From NCBI GenBank assembly GCA_036186865.1, contig AP025042.1:11192347-11256346 (forward strand): a stretch of DNA of 64,000 nucleotides, written 5' to 3'. The notes beneath the pieces were generated by a model. It was not told where the DNA came from. It saw only the letters and a program-made list of their open reading frames with translations, and made no database searches. The position numbers were made by a program, and so were the translations under genes. Shown piece after piece: positions 1 through 11,200 of this stretch. Position 1 is the first letter of the stretch. Each line of letters opens with the position of its first letter. Source of the stretch: Eustoma russellianum. Taxonomy: Eukaryota > Streptophyta > Magnoliopsida > Gentianales > Gentianaceae.

Positions 1-769
1 ATGCTGGTGGAAGAAAGTACTCAGGGGTAGGTATTCTGTACCATTATCGGTATGTAGGACTTTGACAATGGTGTTATATTGTGTTTGAATGAGATTGAAG
101 AAATGAATAAATTTTTTTGGGACTTCAGACTTATGGCGAAGAAAGTATACCTACGTCATTCGAGAAAAATCATCTATAAATAACACAAAATATTGAAACT
201 GATGATTATTAGACATATGTGCTGGTCCCCAAACATCAGAGTGAACCAGAGAAAACATAGTTGGAACACGAGTATTATTTGGTCGAAATGATGACCGATG
301 ATTTTTTGTATGAATACAAGTATTACACTGAAACGTACTTTTCTGATGAGTAAATAGACTAGGAAACAATTAAGTAATTTAGGAAAGGATGACCTAGGCG
401 GCTGTGCCATAGCCATAACTGCTGTTTGGATGTCCGGTGAGCATGCATAGACCGGCCATGGTGAGCAACTTCATCAACGTAGTAGATATCGTCACGCTCA
501 GTGTCACGCCCAATAATCTCCTTCATACGTATGTCCTGCAACAGACAAAAGTGGGGATATATGAGTGCAACGCAATCAAGAGCTTTAGTAACATGACTTA
601 GAGACAATAATTTTGATGATAAGCCGGGAACATATAAACAATTGGGCACATCGATGTTGGGAGAGATTTGATTGGACCCTCCTCCACAGACAGAAATTTT
701 TTCCCCACTCGCGGTTTCAATTTGGGTTTTAGAAGGTGGGGAGATATTTTTTAAGATCACGAATATCAT
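1..769 (-). pseudogene. copia GAG-pre-integrase and integrase start
   Basis: Positions 359-769 contain the GAG-pre-integrase block, with LYVPGLSSKLLS followed by LWLWHSRLGHP (family: W-H-x-R-LGH). Positions 151-369 carry the zinc-binding C-x2-C (CNTC) and the start of the integrase core, HSDVWGP and FIDDFSR, with the first catalytic Asp. The two pieces are in different frames, so a frameshift separates them. The remaining integrase lies beyond the left window edge. Confidence 0.8.
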
Positions 770-1661
770 TGGTCATAGTATCCGTGGCACCACAGTCGAA
801 AATCCAGGCGGTTCGGCCATTATTGTGGTATGTATGGAGTGCGTGTGCAATGGGGTCTGATTTGGTAAAAAGAGGCAATTTGGTGGAGTTAGAGGACAAT
901 TCAGCAAACTGGGGGTGGAATCTGGTATATGCTGGACTGGAGGGGTTGATTGTGGACGAGTTTGAAGTGGGAGGACTATTTTTGGAGCTGAGTTTTTTTT
1001 TGGGGGGGGGGGGAGGGGGCTGTTCCTGCAAAGTTAATAAATCTGAGGGGTTACAAAATAATAATTGGTGTTTTGAAGGAGAAGGGTTGGGATTACTCCC
1101 AACTCTACCTGCCGCCGCTCCTTGCATTTTCTCTCCAGAGGGTTCTGGACCCTTCTCCCTTCGAGATCCTTCCACTCCTCCTCCTTCTTTTTCGTTCTTC
1201 TCACCTCTGTGCCTTCCACTATTGGGTTCCTCCTTCTGGCTGAAGCCGCTGCTGGCATCCTCCGGGGTTCCCACGGCTGTAGCAGCTCGTCCGACATGTT
1301 CTCCAGTGGAAGAGCCTCTGTTGCTCCACCATTCCAGATAACCTACCAGAAGAAAGCACGTTTCTTTGGTGTGCTTCTTCCAGCCACAGAGAGTGCACTT
1401 CAGGTGAGATTTATCTTCTGCTGGCCGGGGTTTCGAGCGCCTTGATGAATTTTCTGACCGCCGATATGACGCCCTCTGTCTCTGCCTGAGTTGGTTTTGG
1501 TGTTTAATCCATGCCCCGATGATGTATCGTCTACTGAGGGGTCCATCCTTAATATTGCCATCCTGACCTTCTCTCGCCGGATCAGTCCATATGCCACTTC
1601 TACTGTTAGGAGTGGCTCCCGTTCCAAAAATCCCTTTTTGCTTGCTCGAATTTGTCATCAA
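729..1661 (-). pseudogene. copia gag zinc knuckle and protease
   Basis: A CCHC knuckle (C-x2-C-x4-H-x4-C, beginning CTLCGW) sits near residues 88-101. Near the C-terminus the protease signature reads DCGATDTMT, where the family has D-[ST]-GA-[TS]-x-H-[MI]. The catalytic triplet is changed from DSG to DCG and the histidine to threonine, so the protease is probably dead. Between the two lies a long low-complexity part rich in basic residues and proline that looks frame-shifted, because the shadow frame carries equally long ORFs there. Confidence 0.7.
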
Positions 1662-1893
1662 CAGCAGTTAAAACTTGGAACAAGCTTTGTTCCTGCACTT
1701 TTTGGTTGTAGCTCTGGATGTCTTCGGACTCCTTCATTGGATTAGGATCTTTTACATCAATGGTCATCCAAATGGACTGGAACTTGTTCTAGACCTTTTC
1801 CAGAGTATGTGTTCCTTTTCTGAGTGTGTTGGCCCGTTTATGAAGATCAAACACTTGTAATGAATCTGTGCCGGATCCGTATGTAATCATTAA

Positions 1894-2265
1894 TCAATCC
1901 CACAATGCCTTGGCTGTGGGATATTGAGATACGTTGGTCACAAGGTGTGATTCAATATTTTGAATCAACCATGTGAACACGCACTCATCATCTTGCTCCC
2001 ATCGCTGGTAGCCTGGTTCAGTTGGTTGCGGGGGGAAGGAGTCCCTGTCAAGTGAGAACTCCTCCCCCGGCCACCTATTTCCATACGAATCAGAGTTGCT
2101 CATAGAGCATAATTTTTCACCATTGAGTTTGACCCCAATGGTAAGATTTTCTATGTTGGTTTTCAGAGTTTGAGAACCAAGACTCTGACGAAGGAGGTTG
2201 ACGAGTTGCGCAGTGAGGTCTTCTGAAAAGCCTTGGCCCGTCTTTGGTGAGCTTTCTTCAGTCAT
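1894..2265 (-). pseudogene. copia gag, N-terminal part
   Basis: The ORF starts about 170 bp after the primer-binding site, as expected for gag. It has an acidic/polar N-terminus (MTEESSPKTG) and then the copia-gag signature of a short conserved stretch before LNGEKLCSMS and later WLIQNIESHLV and YPTAKALWD (residues about 98-123). It stops at 123 residues, about a third of a normal gag; the rest continues in other frames towards 1661. Gag would form the virus-like particle; this copy cannot. Confidence 0.7.
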
Positions 2266-2437
2266 GGTGATCAGATAATTTTGGCTATAAGGTCAGGAAA
2301 AAGGTATGGTGTTTGGACTGTGACGATTTTTTTCTGAGTCTTTTTGAGGAAATCGTCCTCCTCTTTTTTTCTGGTTGATCTCAGTAGCCTGATTGACTAT
2401 TGTTTTGACTAGTGGGTAAGGGTTACGGGATCAGAAT

Positions 2438-2451
2438 CTGCTCTAATACCA
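2438..2451 (-). promoter_or_regulatory. Primer-binding site (initiator tRNA-Met type)
   Basis: The minus strand reads TGGTATTAGAGCAG directly after the LTR end. Ty1/copia elements commonly use TGGTATCAGAGC, complementary to the 3' end of initiator tRNA-Met; one base differs here. It supports the LTR edge at 2452. Confidence 0.7.
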
Positions 2452-2611
2452 TGAAATAATTTGAACACGGGTGAATGAGGAAAAACTTGTTCTATTTTCA
2501 TTGATTTGATTCTCAATGCACGGTATACCTATATAGTACATTTGTTCTTCACAACTAAGATAAATTACATGATTTAAGGGATTTGATTTACAAACATTTA
2601 CAACCGTATCA
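2452..2611 (-). repeat. Probable 5' LTR of the copia element (about 160 bp)
   Basis: On the minus strand it starts TGATACGG and ends TTATTTCA directly before the primer-binding site, giving TGA/TCA ends. A TATA-like stretch (ctatatag) lies near 2528. Such short LTRs are known in several copia lineages. The outer edge is inferred from the TG dinucleotide only, because the partner LTR is outside the window. Confidence 0.55.
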
Positions 2612-3065
2612 ATTACTTCCTAAACTACGCAAATCACATCTTTTCCTTCTTTAACAATACTCTCTCCATTATATTCAAATGCATGCCTCTTGGGCCACAC
2701 GAATGCATCTGATGCCACAAATGGTATGCTTTCCTTTTAGTTAGCTGGTCTTTCATGATTCTCTTGGAGTCATTCCAGTACTGTATGCATGTATCCACTA
2801 TATTTTCAAGCTCGAAAATCATCGGTACACAAGTACATGTTGTCTATTTAATCTCCTTTTAAAAATCATTTTCTTTTTGTTGCATAGTTTCTATCCTTTT
2901 TTTTTGTTTTTTTTGGATGACAACAGAAAAAATAATAATTATGGAAATAAATCACAGCTATAAATGGTCAATTAGCTAAACAAAAATGGGTAATCGTTGG
3001 ACCATCTTTGTATAGACTTGAAAAGAAAGACATATATTTGATGTAAAAAATCCGAAACGCACATA
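2612..3065. other. No recognised gene
   Basis: AT-rich sequence between the copia LTR and a minus-strand gene relic. A 62-codon minus-strand ORF (2634-2822) has no recognisable motif. Short T-runs occur at 2898-2925. Nothing else seen. Confidence 0.5.
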
Positions 3066-3537
3066 ACAACATTGATATTTTCTTTTGTTTCCTTCTCTAG
3101 CTTATCCCGGAGAGCAGCTAAGGCTTCATAGGCAGCTTCAGCGCTGTGATAGAGATCAAAGTTTGCCAGAAAATGCCTGGTCCTAAGTAGAAGCTTAACA
3201 GGGCAGCGGCCTTTTGTTTAACTGTCTCTGTTAGATCCGGGTAAGAATTAGGATAACTCCAGACAATATCCTCTGTATTTATGAATAGGCTACTGTGTAC
3301 GAAAACCCCTTATTCTAATTGGACTAGCGAGCCACCAAGAATTTGAGAAGTTTGAGCAGGTGGTGGTAGAAGTGCAAGAAAAGAAATTGCTGCAGCTTTT
3401 TGAGGTTGCATGAGACTGAGAGTATACAGCTTACAGCTCGCTGCTTGAGGTGCTAGCTTTAGAGGCTTTATGCTGAGAGAACGGAAGTTAGACTTTAAGA
3501 TAGTTGGTTTTCCCACAACTTTCTGCGATGAGAGCAA
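3066..3537 (-). pseudogene. Unidentified host-gene relic, plastid-protein-like
   Basis: On the minus strand an ORF from 3537 begins with a Ser/Lys/Leu-rich stretch without acidic residues and then an Ala/Leu/Pro-rich hydrophobic segment (about residues 45-62), resembling a bipartite plastid/lumen transit peptide. It ends at a TAA near 3313, but the same frame goes on with plausible protein (IVWSYPNSYPDL, then VKQKAAALLS). After a one-base shift near 3185 it continues as FLANFDLYHSAEAAYEALAAL followed by a Lys/Glu helix. A stop plus a frameshift suggest a pseudogene. I do not recognise the family; a small thylakoid-lumen protein is a guess from composition only. Confidence 0.35.
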
Positions 3538-3655
3538 CTTTCACTCTCCTAGGTTGCTAGGCCATCATACATACCGGTATCTGGCAGAGAGACAGTTGCT
3601 CTCTCTTCTCTCTTTCCAGCACTTATCAGCTTACCAACCTTCCAAAATAGAAGAT

Positions 3656-3702
3656 CTTCAACATTCTCTTTTTTTTTTTTGTTTGGAAGCTTCAACATTC
3701 TC
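3656..3702 (-). repeat. 13-bp direct repeat flanking a 21-bp poly-A insert
   Basis: CTTCAACATTCTC occurs at 3656-3668 and again at 3690-3702. The 21 bp between are twelve T followed by gtttggaag. On the minus strand this is a nine-base stub followed by a poly-A run, flanked by a perfect 13-bp duplication. It looks like an extremely 5'-truncated LINE-driven insertion. Confidence 0.6.
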
Positions 3703-4109
3703 CAATTTTTTCTTTCATTGATATATGCAAATATACACACAGGTAGCCATAATAATAGACAATACCAAGAGGCTATTGCTTAGAGTATAATAGAGGATTG
3801 AGGAGAATGCCTATTCTAATAACCAAAAGCTTCGTAAGACAAAATATACCATGATAGAGAGAGGACTCTGGATGGTAACTAAGGAAGTTGGAGCTACAAC
3901 TATACAAAAAAGTTCATCAAGACAATAGAGATAGTGAACATAATGACTCAGCCAAACATATACTAGTCTCAGATAGACCATATTCAAGAATGCAAGTAAT
4001 AAGCTATAATCATGCCAAAACAACCCTGCAAACTCAAAATACAAAAATACTGTAACTCTTAAATAATGCAGGCAATAAGATATTATACGGCCAAAGACAC
4101 CCTACGAAA
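3703..4109. other. No recognised gene
   Basis: Intergenic sequence between the poly-A insertion and the LINE on the minus strand. Short ORFs here lack motifs. The true 3' end of the LINE may lie within this stretch, but no poly-A tail was found. Confidence 0.4.
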
Positions 4110-5499
4110 TCAAAATAAGAACATTAAAGATCCTGAAACCAAGAGAAAGACTAGCTGTTGAAAATTTTCATAGATATCCCCATTAAGCAATCTCTCAATT
4201 TGTCTTGTTTCTAATGCCTCTCTATGATGTTGCAAAGGTTCTGATTTTCTATATGATCTTCTTAGTTGAATTCTGCTAATATTTTTCAATTCCATGGTGA
4301 AATCTGAGGTTTCTTTGCCTCTAAATGGTGTAAACTGTTGCAGCAAAGACAAAATAGACCAGGTCCTTTTGAAATTTAGATCTCCAAAAGTCACTTTGCG
4401 TCCAATTCATAATACCATTCCAGGCAAATAAAAAGACATTGTAGTGAAGTTGTTGAAGAACATAATTCCAAACACTTTTTGAAAAGTTGCATTAAAAAAA
4501 CAAGTGGTGATGATCCTCTAAAGTTCTGTCACATAAAACACAAGTGCTAGAACCAATAATGTCTCAGTCAAGCAATTTTTTTTGTGCATTCACTCTCTTC
4601 CAGCAAGTCATCCATAGAATGAGTTCAAACCTAGAAAGACGATGCTTACACCAGATAATTTCGGCCTAGTTACAGTGGTATAGGGCCATGGAAGTGCTAA
4701 TACAACACTTTTGACAAAAAAAAAAATTAGAATCTAGTGACCAAACGCAGAAATCTTCTCCTTGAATTAGTTGAATGTGGTCATATGCAATGTTAAATTC
4801 AGTTACTTGAGAATCTCATCCTCTATTGGTTTTCTTCTAGCACTTTTGCAACTTTAGCTCCCTTCCTAATGTTTAGGTTCCTTGCTAGTTCTAAGAATTT
4901 TTTATTGACAGAACCTCATAGATGCCATAGATCCCCCTTAAAGGAAGTAGAAACTCCATTCTCAATGGCCCTCTTGATGAACTGAGAGTATTGGCCACTT
5001 ATCCAAAGTGTTCTTTTCACATCAAAGAGTCCAATTGCTTCGGTTGGACTTCCTACATTGATTTACCCTTTAAGATGACTAAATGGACCCATTTTACCAA
5101 AATACTTTCCTTCTTTTGACATATGTTCTTCACAATGTAAGCATTATTTATGAGAGGGATAGCTGGAATTCCAAGTCTTTTGGCCTCCTTTGGTGTGCAA
5201 CAAACACTCCATTGAACTTTTGCCTTTTTGGAGTTATCCCACAGGAAAATCTTCAGCAATTTTTTAATTTTCCTAACCACCTTACTGGGAATGAAGAAGG
5301 CAATGGTCCAATGCCCGCAAATGACAACCAAAACAGACTTAATTAGCTGAAGTCTACCACCATATGGGAGTTTAGAAGTAAACCAGCTACTGATCCTACT
5401 GGACAGCTTATCCAACAAAAGACCATAGTCTCTAGAAGAAAATATTCCACTAATCAAAGGCACTCCAAGGCATTTGATTGGTAAGGAACTAATTGGCAT
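4110..5499 (-). pseudogene. LINE RT C-terminal part and zf-RVT region
   Basis: The 148-codon ORF at 5053-5499 holds LPIKCLGVPLISG, then SSWFTSKLPYGGRLQLIKSV and FFIPSKVVRKI, the highly conserved stretch after the RT core in plant L1 proteins. Near 4600-4500 the minus strand reads CVLCDRTLEDHHHLFF, the zf-RVT C-x2-C...H motif. The ORF 4110-4394 is the basic C-terminal tail. Several stops lie between these parts. Confidence 0.8.
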
Positions 5500-6700
5500 C
5501 CCTAAGAGGTCATAGATGACTTGTTTTCTTCCATTTGAGACTCATGTAAAGTACATTTCACATTCTGCAAGTTTGGCTTTAGACCGGAAAGCGCTTTAAA
5601 TTTCTCTAAGGATTCCTTGATTATCTTGACTGAGTCTTCATTGATACTTGAAACGATAAATAAATCATCTGTAAACACCAAAGTAGAGAGGCTGTTGGGT
5701 TCGCATTTAGGTTGATATTTGAAGTTTGATCTAGCAATTACTGCCTTTAGTAATTGAGTAAAGCCTTCAAATGACTAAGATAAAGAGGCAGAAGGAAAAC
5801 GTCACTATGTCTTAAACCTCTAGTTGCTTGAAAGTTGCCAATAAAAGAACCATTAGAGTTGATTGCAAAAGAGGCAGTTGAAATGCAAAGGTAGATCCAC
5901 TTTCTGAATTGATTCAGGGAAGTTCATTTTCTCAAGAATATCCATGAGGTACCTCCAATTGATTGTGTCAAATTCTTTCATAATATCTACTTTAACTGCA
6001 CATCCATTGGCACCTCCAGTGTGTTTGTAGCTCTTTACTGGTTCATGCATTAGTAGGATGTTATCCTGGATAACCCTCTCTAGTACAAATACAGACTGTT
6101 TTCACCTACTAAATGAGAGAGCAAGTTCTTCATTCTATTTGCAAAGACTTTAGAAGCCACCTTGTAAGAAACATTACATTAGGAAATTAGCCTGAAATCC
6201 TTCATTCTTATTGGAGCCTCCACTTTTCGAATAAGAGAAATGGCAGTGGAGTTCATAGGGTAGCACATGAAATCTTTCTTAAAGAGGAGTCTATGACTTC
6301 AATGAACTCATCATCAATTATATCCCAATTTTCTTGCATAACTCTACAATGAACCCATCTGGTGCAGGTGCACTGTCAATTTTTATTGAGAACAGTGCAG
6401 ACTTTATTTCCTTTTTTGTTACTGGGGATGCAAGATTTATGATCTGATCATTGGAAAGCATTCTACCATTCCATATCTGATTAAGTCAAGAATTTGAGGA
6501 AGGCTCAGTGAAACGGTTTTCAAAGGAACCAGTTGCTATCTTTTTAACTTTGTCATAATCCTCTTCTATTGTACCATTGTCATCTTGTAACCTGAGTACT
6601 TGTTTCTTGTAGTGTGTGATTTGACTAATTTATGAAACAATTGGATATTTATATCCCCTTTCTTTCATCCATCTTACTCTTGTTTTTCCTTAAATAAAAA
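5500..6700 (-). pseudogene. LINE reverse transcriptase core
   Basis: On the minus strand, APAPDGF (family GPDGF) is visible near 6350. CAVKVDIMKEFDTINW (first catalytic Asp block; family KxDxxKAFDxxxW) lies near 6000. VFTDDLFIVSS, the third-motif equivalent of F-A/V-DD, lies near 5660. Stops and frameshifts separate these blocks. The core is typical of plant L1 clade RT. Confidence 0.75.
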
Positions 6701-7187
6701 TTCTTCAAAATCCAATAGTCTTATGTAACCATCCAAAATAGCTTTTTCAATATCCTGAAGGTGAATATTACTTCTGTCTCACATGACTAGGTCTTGGGCA
6801 TATTATAAGTCTTATCCAGTCATTGCATCCCGTCTATGATATTTCCATACTGCTATTTGTTTAGTTCCTTGTGGGGGCAGGGGGTTGAGCCTTTTCAGCT
6901 TTTTTGCAAACTTAAGAGGATTGCCTTCCATTGGTTCTCGCCAATTCTTACCTAAGATATCTTAAATTTGGATACTTACCCAACTTTCATGAATTTTAAA
7001 GGCTTTGGACCAAATTTCTTTTCGCCTTTTGACAGATAAAATGCCTAGAGAGTGATTAGAAATAACTGGAGATTCATAGTCCAGTTGAAAATTTTGAAAC
7101 ACATGATTTCATTCTACATTGCAGAACATATGATCAATTCTTGTAAAAACTCTCTCATCTTTATATTGCTTATTGTATCTGGTGAGT

Positions 7188-7497
7188 TTACATCCTCGAG
7201 AAGGGATGTCGTAAGTGTCCATTTGTTGAATCCAATTTATGAAAAGGGATGTTGTAATTGTCCATTTGTTGAATCCAATTTATGAGAAGAGATCTTGCAA
7301 GTGTCCATTTGTTGAATCCAATTTGTGAATTCTTTGATTGGATTTCTGCGCACTTTTTTGCTTTCAGATTTTCTTTTTCTATCCATGATAATGTTGAAAT
7401 CACCCATGATCACCCAAGGAAAAGTGTTATAAGGGTTTTTTCTGATAACGTAGTTCCTTCCGTAAGTCCCTTCTTCTACTCTTTTCATTGAAACCAT
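7188..7497 (-). pseudogene. LINE endonuclease domain fragment
   Basis: The minus-strand ORF at 7237-7497 contains FPWVIMGDFNIIMD, the exonuclease-endonuclease-phosphatase signature GDFN of plant L1 endonucleases, followed by a basic stretch and NPIKEFTNWIQQM. The domain then runs straight into a triplicated 43-bp unit that destroys the frame. This enzyme nicks target DNA to prime reverse transcription. Confidence 0.8.
7198..7326. repeat. Three tandem copies of a 43-bp unit inside the LINE endonuclease
   Basis: Units start at 7198, 7241 and 7284, each beginning with a variant of gagaagggatgtcgtaagtg and continuing with tccatttgttgaatccaatt. 43 is not a multiple of 3, so each copy shifts the reading frame, and the same peptide (WIQQMD) appears in different frames. 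Confidence 0.85.
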
Positions 7498-8005
7498 ACA
7501 CCAGTGTTAGAAAAAATTTCTCTTTTGTAGGTAACTTTGTCCTCAATTTTCAAGTTATGTCTTACTCTTCAAAATGTAAAACTTGAATTTTGAAAATACT
7601 TGGGGTTCCATTCCACTCAAACCTAGACACAGAATTTGGATTTCTGTATTTTTGAAAACCTTGTTGTTGTAACTGTCGAAATTTGTCTGTCTAGCTTTTA
7701 CTTCCAATGAGGCCAATAATACCGATATGCTTTTCCATTAAGAATTCTTTCACTTCCTTTTGTTCAAAGGGGAGTTTAGTCCCCTTCTATTCTAATATGC
7801 AAACTTGATCATCTTTTATCCCCATAGACCTCTCCTTACTTTTGCTCCTGCTGTATTGTCTGACTCGGTAGAGTCAATTTCCGCCTTCCTCTAATCCTTA
7901 GAATCCTTTTCGTTTAATGTGGGCTTCACCTATATCTTCTATGGATTTGGAATAGACCTCAGTAACATTAGTGACTTTAGGCTGCAACATTGTAGTTGTG
8001 TCCTC

Positions 8006-8913
8006 TTAAACTGAGGATTGTTTTCTCCTTCCAAAATATACTTGATTGGCATTGCTTTCCTCAAGGTTTGAGGAAGATAACCAACTGGATTCCATGCGTG
8101 ATTTCCTTATCCTGGTCTTGCTGTTTTGTAGAGCATCTTTGGTAAACCCAAATTTATAACTTTTGGATGCTTTATCTTCCTCTGTTTCAACATTAGAAGG
8201 AGAAGAGTAGTATACATATTCCTTATCACTTTTTTGCTGACTATGTTCTTTGTCCTCAGTTTGGTTATCGACGTTGTTGTTAATGTTTTGTGTTGGTCCA
8301 GCTATATCATCAATACCTTCCTCATCCTCATCTAGGTGTGGGTTGAATTTATTTGGATTAATCAAGATAGTAGAAACAATACATTTTCCTCTTGAGTTCA
8401 ATTTTTGGGTCCTAGCAGTAATACTCTCTATAAGAGAAGCAATGGCAGTGCTGGGGTGTTGTACACCTGTTGATGCATTGGTTTTACCTTGTTTTCTTTT
8501 CTACCACTTTGCCTTGTCCTTATCATGGACTTTCCCAAGGTGATTGTCAGTCCCTTTGTTTACCTGGATCCACCTTGACCTGTTCTGTTCTCCCACTTTT
8601 TGTTACTTTTGTTAGTTTACAGCAGTGTTGGCAGGTGGTATCATAGCATTATCTTGTTTTTCCTGTTGTGATTTAACTTCACAAGAATGCCTAAAAGTTT
8701 TGCACATCAAACATTAGGTTTGCATCGATTCATGATTTCTCCATATATTCTTGCAAATGCAACTCTAGATTGGAAATTAATTTGCTTATCCATGAACAAA
8801 GGCTTCTCTATGAGATTACCTAGTCCACTCAAAACCTCCATGTTGAATGATGAGGTACATGTGCCAGGTAGTAAGGAAGGCGAGGCGAGTCGAGGTCTAT
8901 TGACAAGAAGCAT
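8006..8913 (-). pseudogene. LINE ORF1 (DUF4283-like) remnant
   Basis: The ORF at 8707-8913 contains LGNLIEKPLFMDKQ and RVAFARIYGEI, the conserved 'G-x-PL-x-D-x-T ... R-x-AR-x-x-x-E' core of the ORF1 protein of plant L1 elements. The next piece, 8006-8401, is an acidic, low-complexity linker rich in Asp, Asn, Glu and Ser, typical of the region between ORF1 and the endonuclease. ORF1 proteins bind the element RNA. Frameshifts separate the two pieces. Confidence 0.65.
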
Positions 8914-9022
8914 GGCGAAGAGTTTGAGCTTAGAAGTTGATGCATTCTTGTTCAGACATGAGAAAGACGAGCCTATAAACCCAACAAGTCATTGGGTTCA
9001 CCTACTTGATTCCAAAATTTGA
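8852..9022 (+). pseudogene. C-terminal end of a Ty3/gypsy polyprotein
   Basis: The plus-strand ORF ending at 9022 reads VPGSKEGEASRGLLTRSMAKSL and continues acidic and polar to the stop. The 'G-x-[LM]-TR-S-x-AK' block is a common tail of plant gypsy polyproteins. The preceding codons belong to the antisense of the LINE ORF1, so a junction lies near 8850. Assignment rests on this one motif. It stands directly upstream of two LTR-like repeats on the same strand. Confidence 0.5.
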
Positions 9023-9090
9023 GTTTTTATGTGTTTGTAACATATATGAGTCATTTCTATTATTTCTTTTATTGACAAGTCGTTTGTTTA

Positions 9091-10116
9091 AAGTTTCTTG
9101 TTTGTAAATGTTGGTGTTTCGGTCTTGCATGACCAAACCTTGAGTGTTTTAGCTTGCTAGGTCTTTAGAGTTTGTTTACTATGTACCTATGTTTATTAGA
9201 GCTGTTTTAAGGTCTTGCAAAGTTGTTGGAGACGTTTGAAGAACAAAGGAGTTCAAGAAAAGCAAGACCATTTCGCACAAGGGCAAAATCACATTTTGAA
9301 ATGGCCTTGAAAAGCTAATACAAAGATATAAAACTTTTATGTTCCGCACTTTTCCAAGATCAGCCGCCGTGATGGCTCAACAACAATATTCAATTTCAAG
9401 TACTGTTTCTGTCGAATTTTGTGACACGCTTTTAGTAATTTGGACTTATCTCCTCAATAGTTGTGCCAAATTCAGAGAAATCTATATGGTTATTTTTCTA
9501 CACTCAATGGGCCACAATTCTCTAAGAGGAGTCAAGGCTAGCTCTATCTTCAAGTGATCCAGAAAAGACCACAAATCAGACAAGATTTCAGGAGCCCATA
9601 CTCAAAACATTCTAGACACCCAAACTTTGGAGGGTCATATCTAACTCATCCCAAATCTAAATGAGGTGGTCTGAAAGTCTAAATTGAATTTCAGATCGTG
9701 ATCTACAATGCTCAAGAAGGAATCAAGACCAAAATCGGCTTTTAGTAAGGTCCGACCGTTTGCCAACTGATTGTACATTTCTAGCCTTTTTCGTAGTCTT
9801 TTTTTTAGCATTGTGGACTAGACTTTTTTTAGAACTTTTGGCCCTATTTAAAGGGGTACCAACCGGCCATAATACACATATAATTTTGAGAATTGATCAA
9901 AAGAATTATTTGGCAAAAACAGCCTACTTTTTCTTCACAAACACTTGTGAATTTTGCTTTGATCTTCTTAAGAACAACTTGAGTGCTTTCTTTGTTTTTT
10001 TAAAGATCAAACTTAGAATCCAATCAAGGTATGAGCAACATTGTGTGGGATATATAAGATCAGAGGTGTGGTCATTCAAGAGGGTGCAACCCTGCTTGGG
10101 AAACAAGTAACTTTTG
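9091..10116 (+). repeat. LTR-like repeat, copy A (about 1.03 kb)
   Basis: Copy A starts at aagtttcttgtttgtaaatg and ends at gtaacttttg; copy B repeats the whole stretch right after it. A TATA-like box (ccctatttaaagggg) lies near 9844, about three quarters into the unit, as in an LTR with a long U3. Its position after a gypsy polyprotein end supports an LTR. TG/CA ends were not clear. Confidence 0.6.
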
Positions 10117-11200
10117 AAGTTTCTTATTTGTAAATGTTGTTATTTCGGTCTTATATGTCAAACCTTGAGTCTTTTAACTTGTTAGGTCTTTAGAGTTTGT
10201 TCAGCATGTGTCTATATTTATTAGAGTTTTTTTAAGGATTTGTAAGGTTGTTGGAGACGCTTGAAGGCCAAAGGAGTTAAAGAGAAGCAAGTCCATTTCG
10301 GAATGTGATTTTCTAATAGGACCAATTTTTTTAAAACAATCGTATCTCTCCAACCACAAGGAAAAATCAGGTGCTTCAAGTTGCGTTAGAAATTTAAGAC
10401 AAAGATCTAAAACTCTTATGGTTTGCATTTTTCCAAGATCAGCCGTCGTGATGGCCAAAAAGCCAGCATTAAAGTGTTCAAGTACTGTTTCTGCCAAATT
10501 CTATGACACACTTCTAGTAATTTGGACTTATCTCCTCAATGGTTTGTCCAAATTCAGAGTCCTTTGTATGGTTGTTTTCTAAAATCAATGGGCTACAATT
10601 CTCTAAGACAAGTCAAGGCCTAACTCGAGCTGCAAATGATCCAAAAACAGGCCACAAATCAGACAAGATTTCAGTAGCCCATACTAAAAACATTGTGGAC
10701 ACCCAAAGTTTTAGAGGGCCATATCTAAATCTTTCGAAGTCCAAATGAGGTTATCGAAAAGCCCAAATTGAATATTAGATCATGATCTACAATTCTCAAA
10801 AATGAATCAAGACAAAATCAACTTCTAGAAGGGTCAAACCTTTTGCCAACATATTGCATATTTCTAGCTTTTTGTAGCCTTTTGACTATCCGTTTCTTTA
10901 GCATTGTAGACTAGACTTTTTTCTTAAACTTTTTTGGCCCTATTTTAAAGGGGTACCAACCGGCGATAACACATATAGAATTTTGATCAAAAAAATTCTT
11001 TGATAAAAACAGTCTACTTTCTCTTCACAAACACTTGTGAGTTTTGCATTAGTCTTCTTAAGAACATATTGAGTTCCTTTTTGTTTCTTTGAAGATCAAA
11101 GTTAGAAATCAAGGTGTGAGCAACCTTGAGGGGATATCTAAGATCAGAGGTGTGCCGTCCAAGAAGGTACAAACTTGCTTGGAAAATAGGTAACTTTTGA
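10117..11200 (+). repeat. LTR-like repeat, copy B (about 1.08 kb), tandem to copy A
   Basis: Copy B aligns with copy A from end to end with many substitutions and small indels: both contain ccttgagt-, ttggagacg-, agatcagaggtgtg- and ggggtaccaaccgg-like blocks in the same order. It ends at gtaacttttg and is followed by a purine-rich stretch (aaagaggaagg) and a short ORF starting atggctagg at 11234. The divergence shows the duplication is old. Confidence 0.6.

Larger units (their letters stand above)
1..2611 (-). mobile_element. Ty1/copia LTR retrotransposon, 5' half (cut by window edge)
   Basis: Read on the minus strand the order is short LTR, tRNA-Met-type primer site, gag, zinc knuckle, protease, GAG-pre-integrase and the start of integrase, which is the copia order. 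The element leaves the window at position 1, so RT, RNase H and the 3' LTR are not visible and no target duplication can be checked. The coding region is split over several frames with stops, so this copy is dead. A G-rich homopolymer near 1002-1018 lies inside the degraded gag/protease part. Confidence 0.85.
4110..8900 (-). mobile_element. L1-type LINE, decayed, about 4.8 kb
   Basis: On the minus strand the order is ORF1-like protein (8913-8006), endonuclease (around 7500), reverse transcriptase (about 6700-5050) and a C-terminal zf-RVT-like region (about 4650-4110), which is the plant L1 order. All parts are broken by stops and frame changes. No poly-A tail or target duplication was identified, so both ends are approximate. 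At the right end it abuts gypsy-type coding sequence near 8850. Confidence 0.85.

Noticed and set aside
729..1661. 310-codon minus-strand ORF as a host gene
   Set aside because: It carries a CCHC knuckle and a degraded DSGA-type protease site and lies in copia order.
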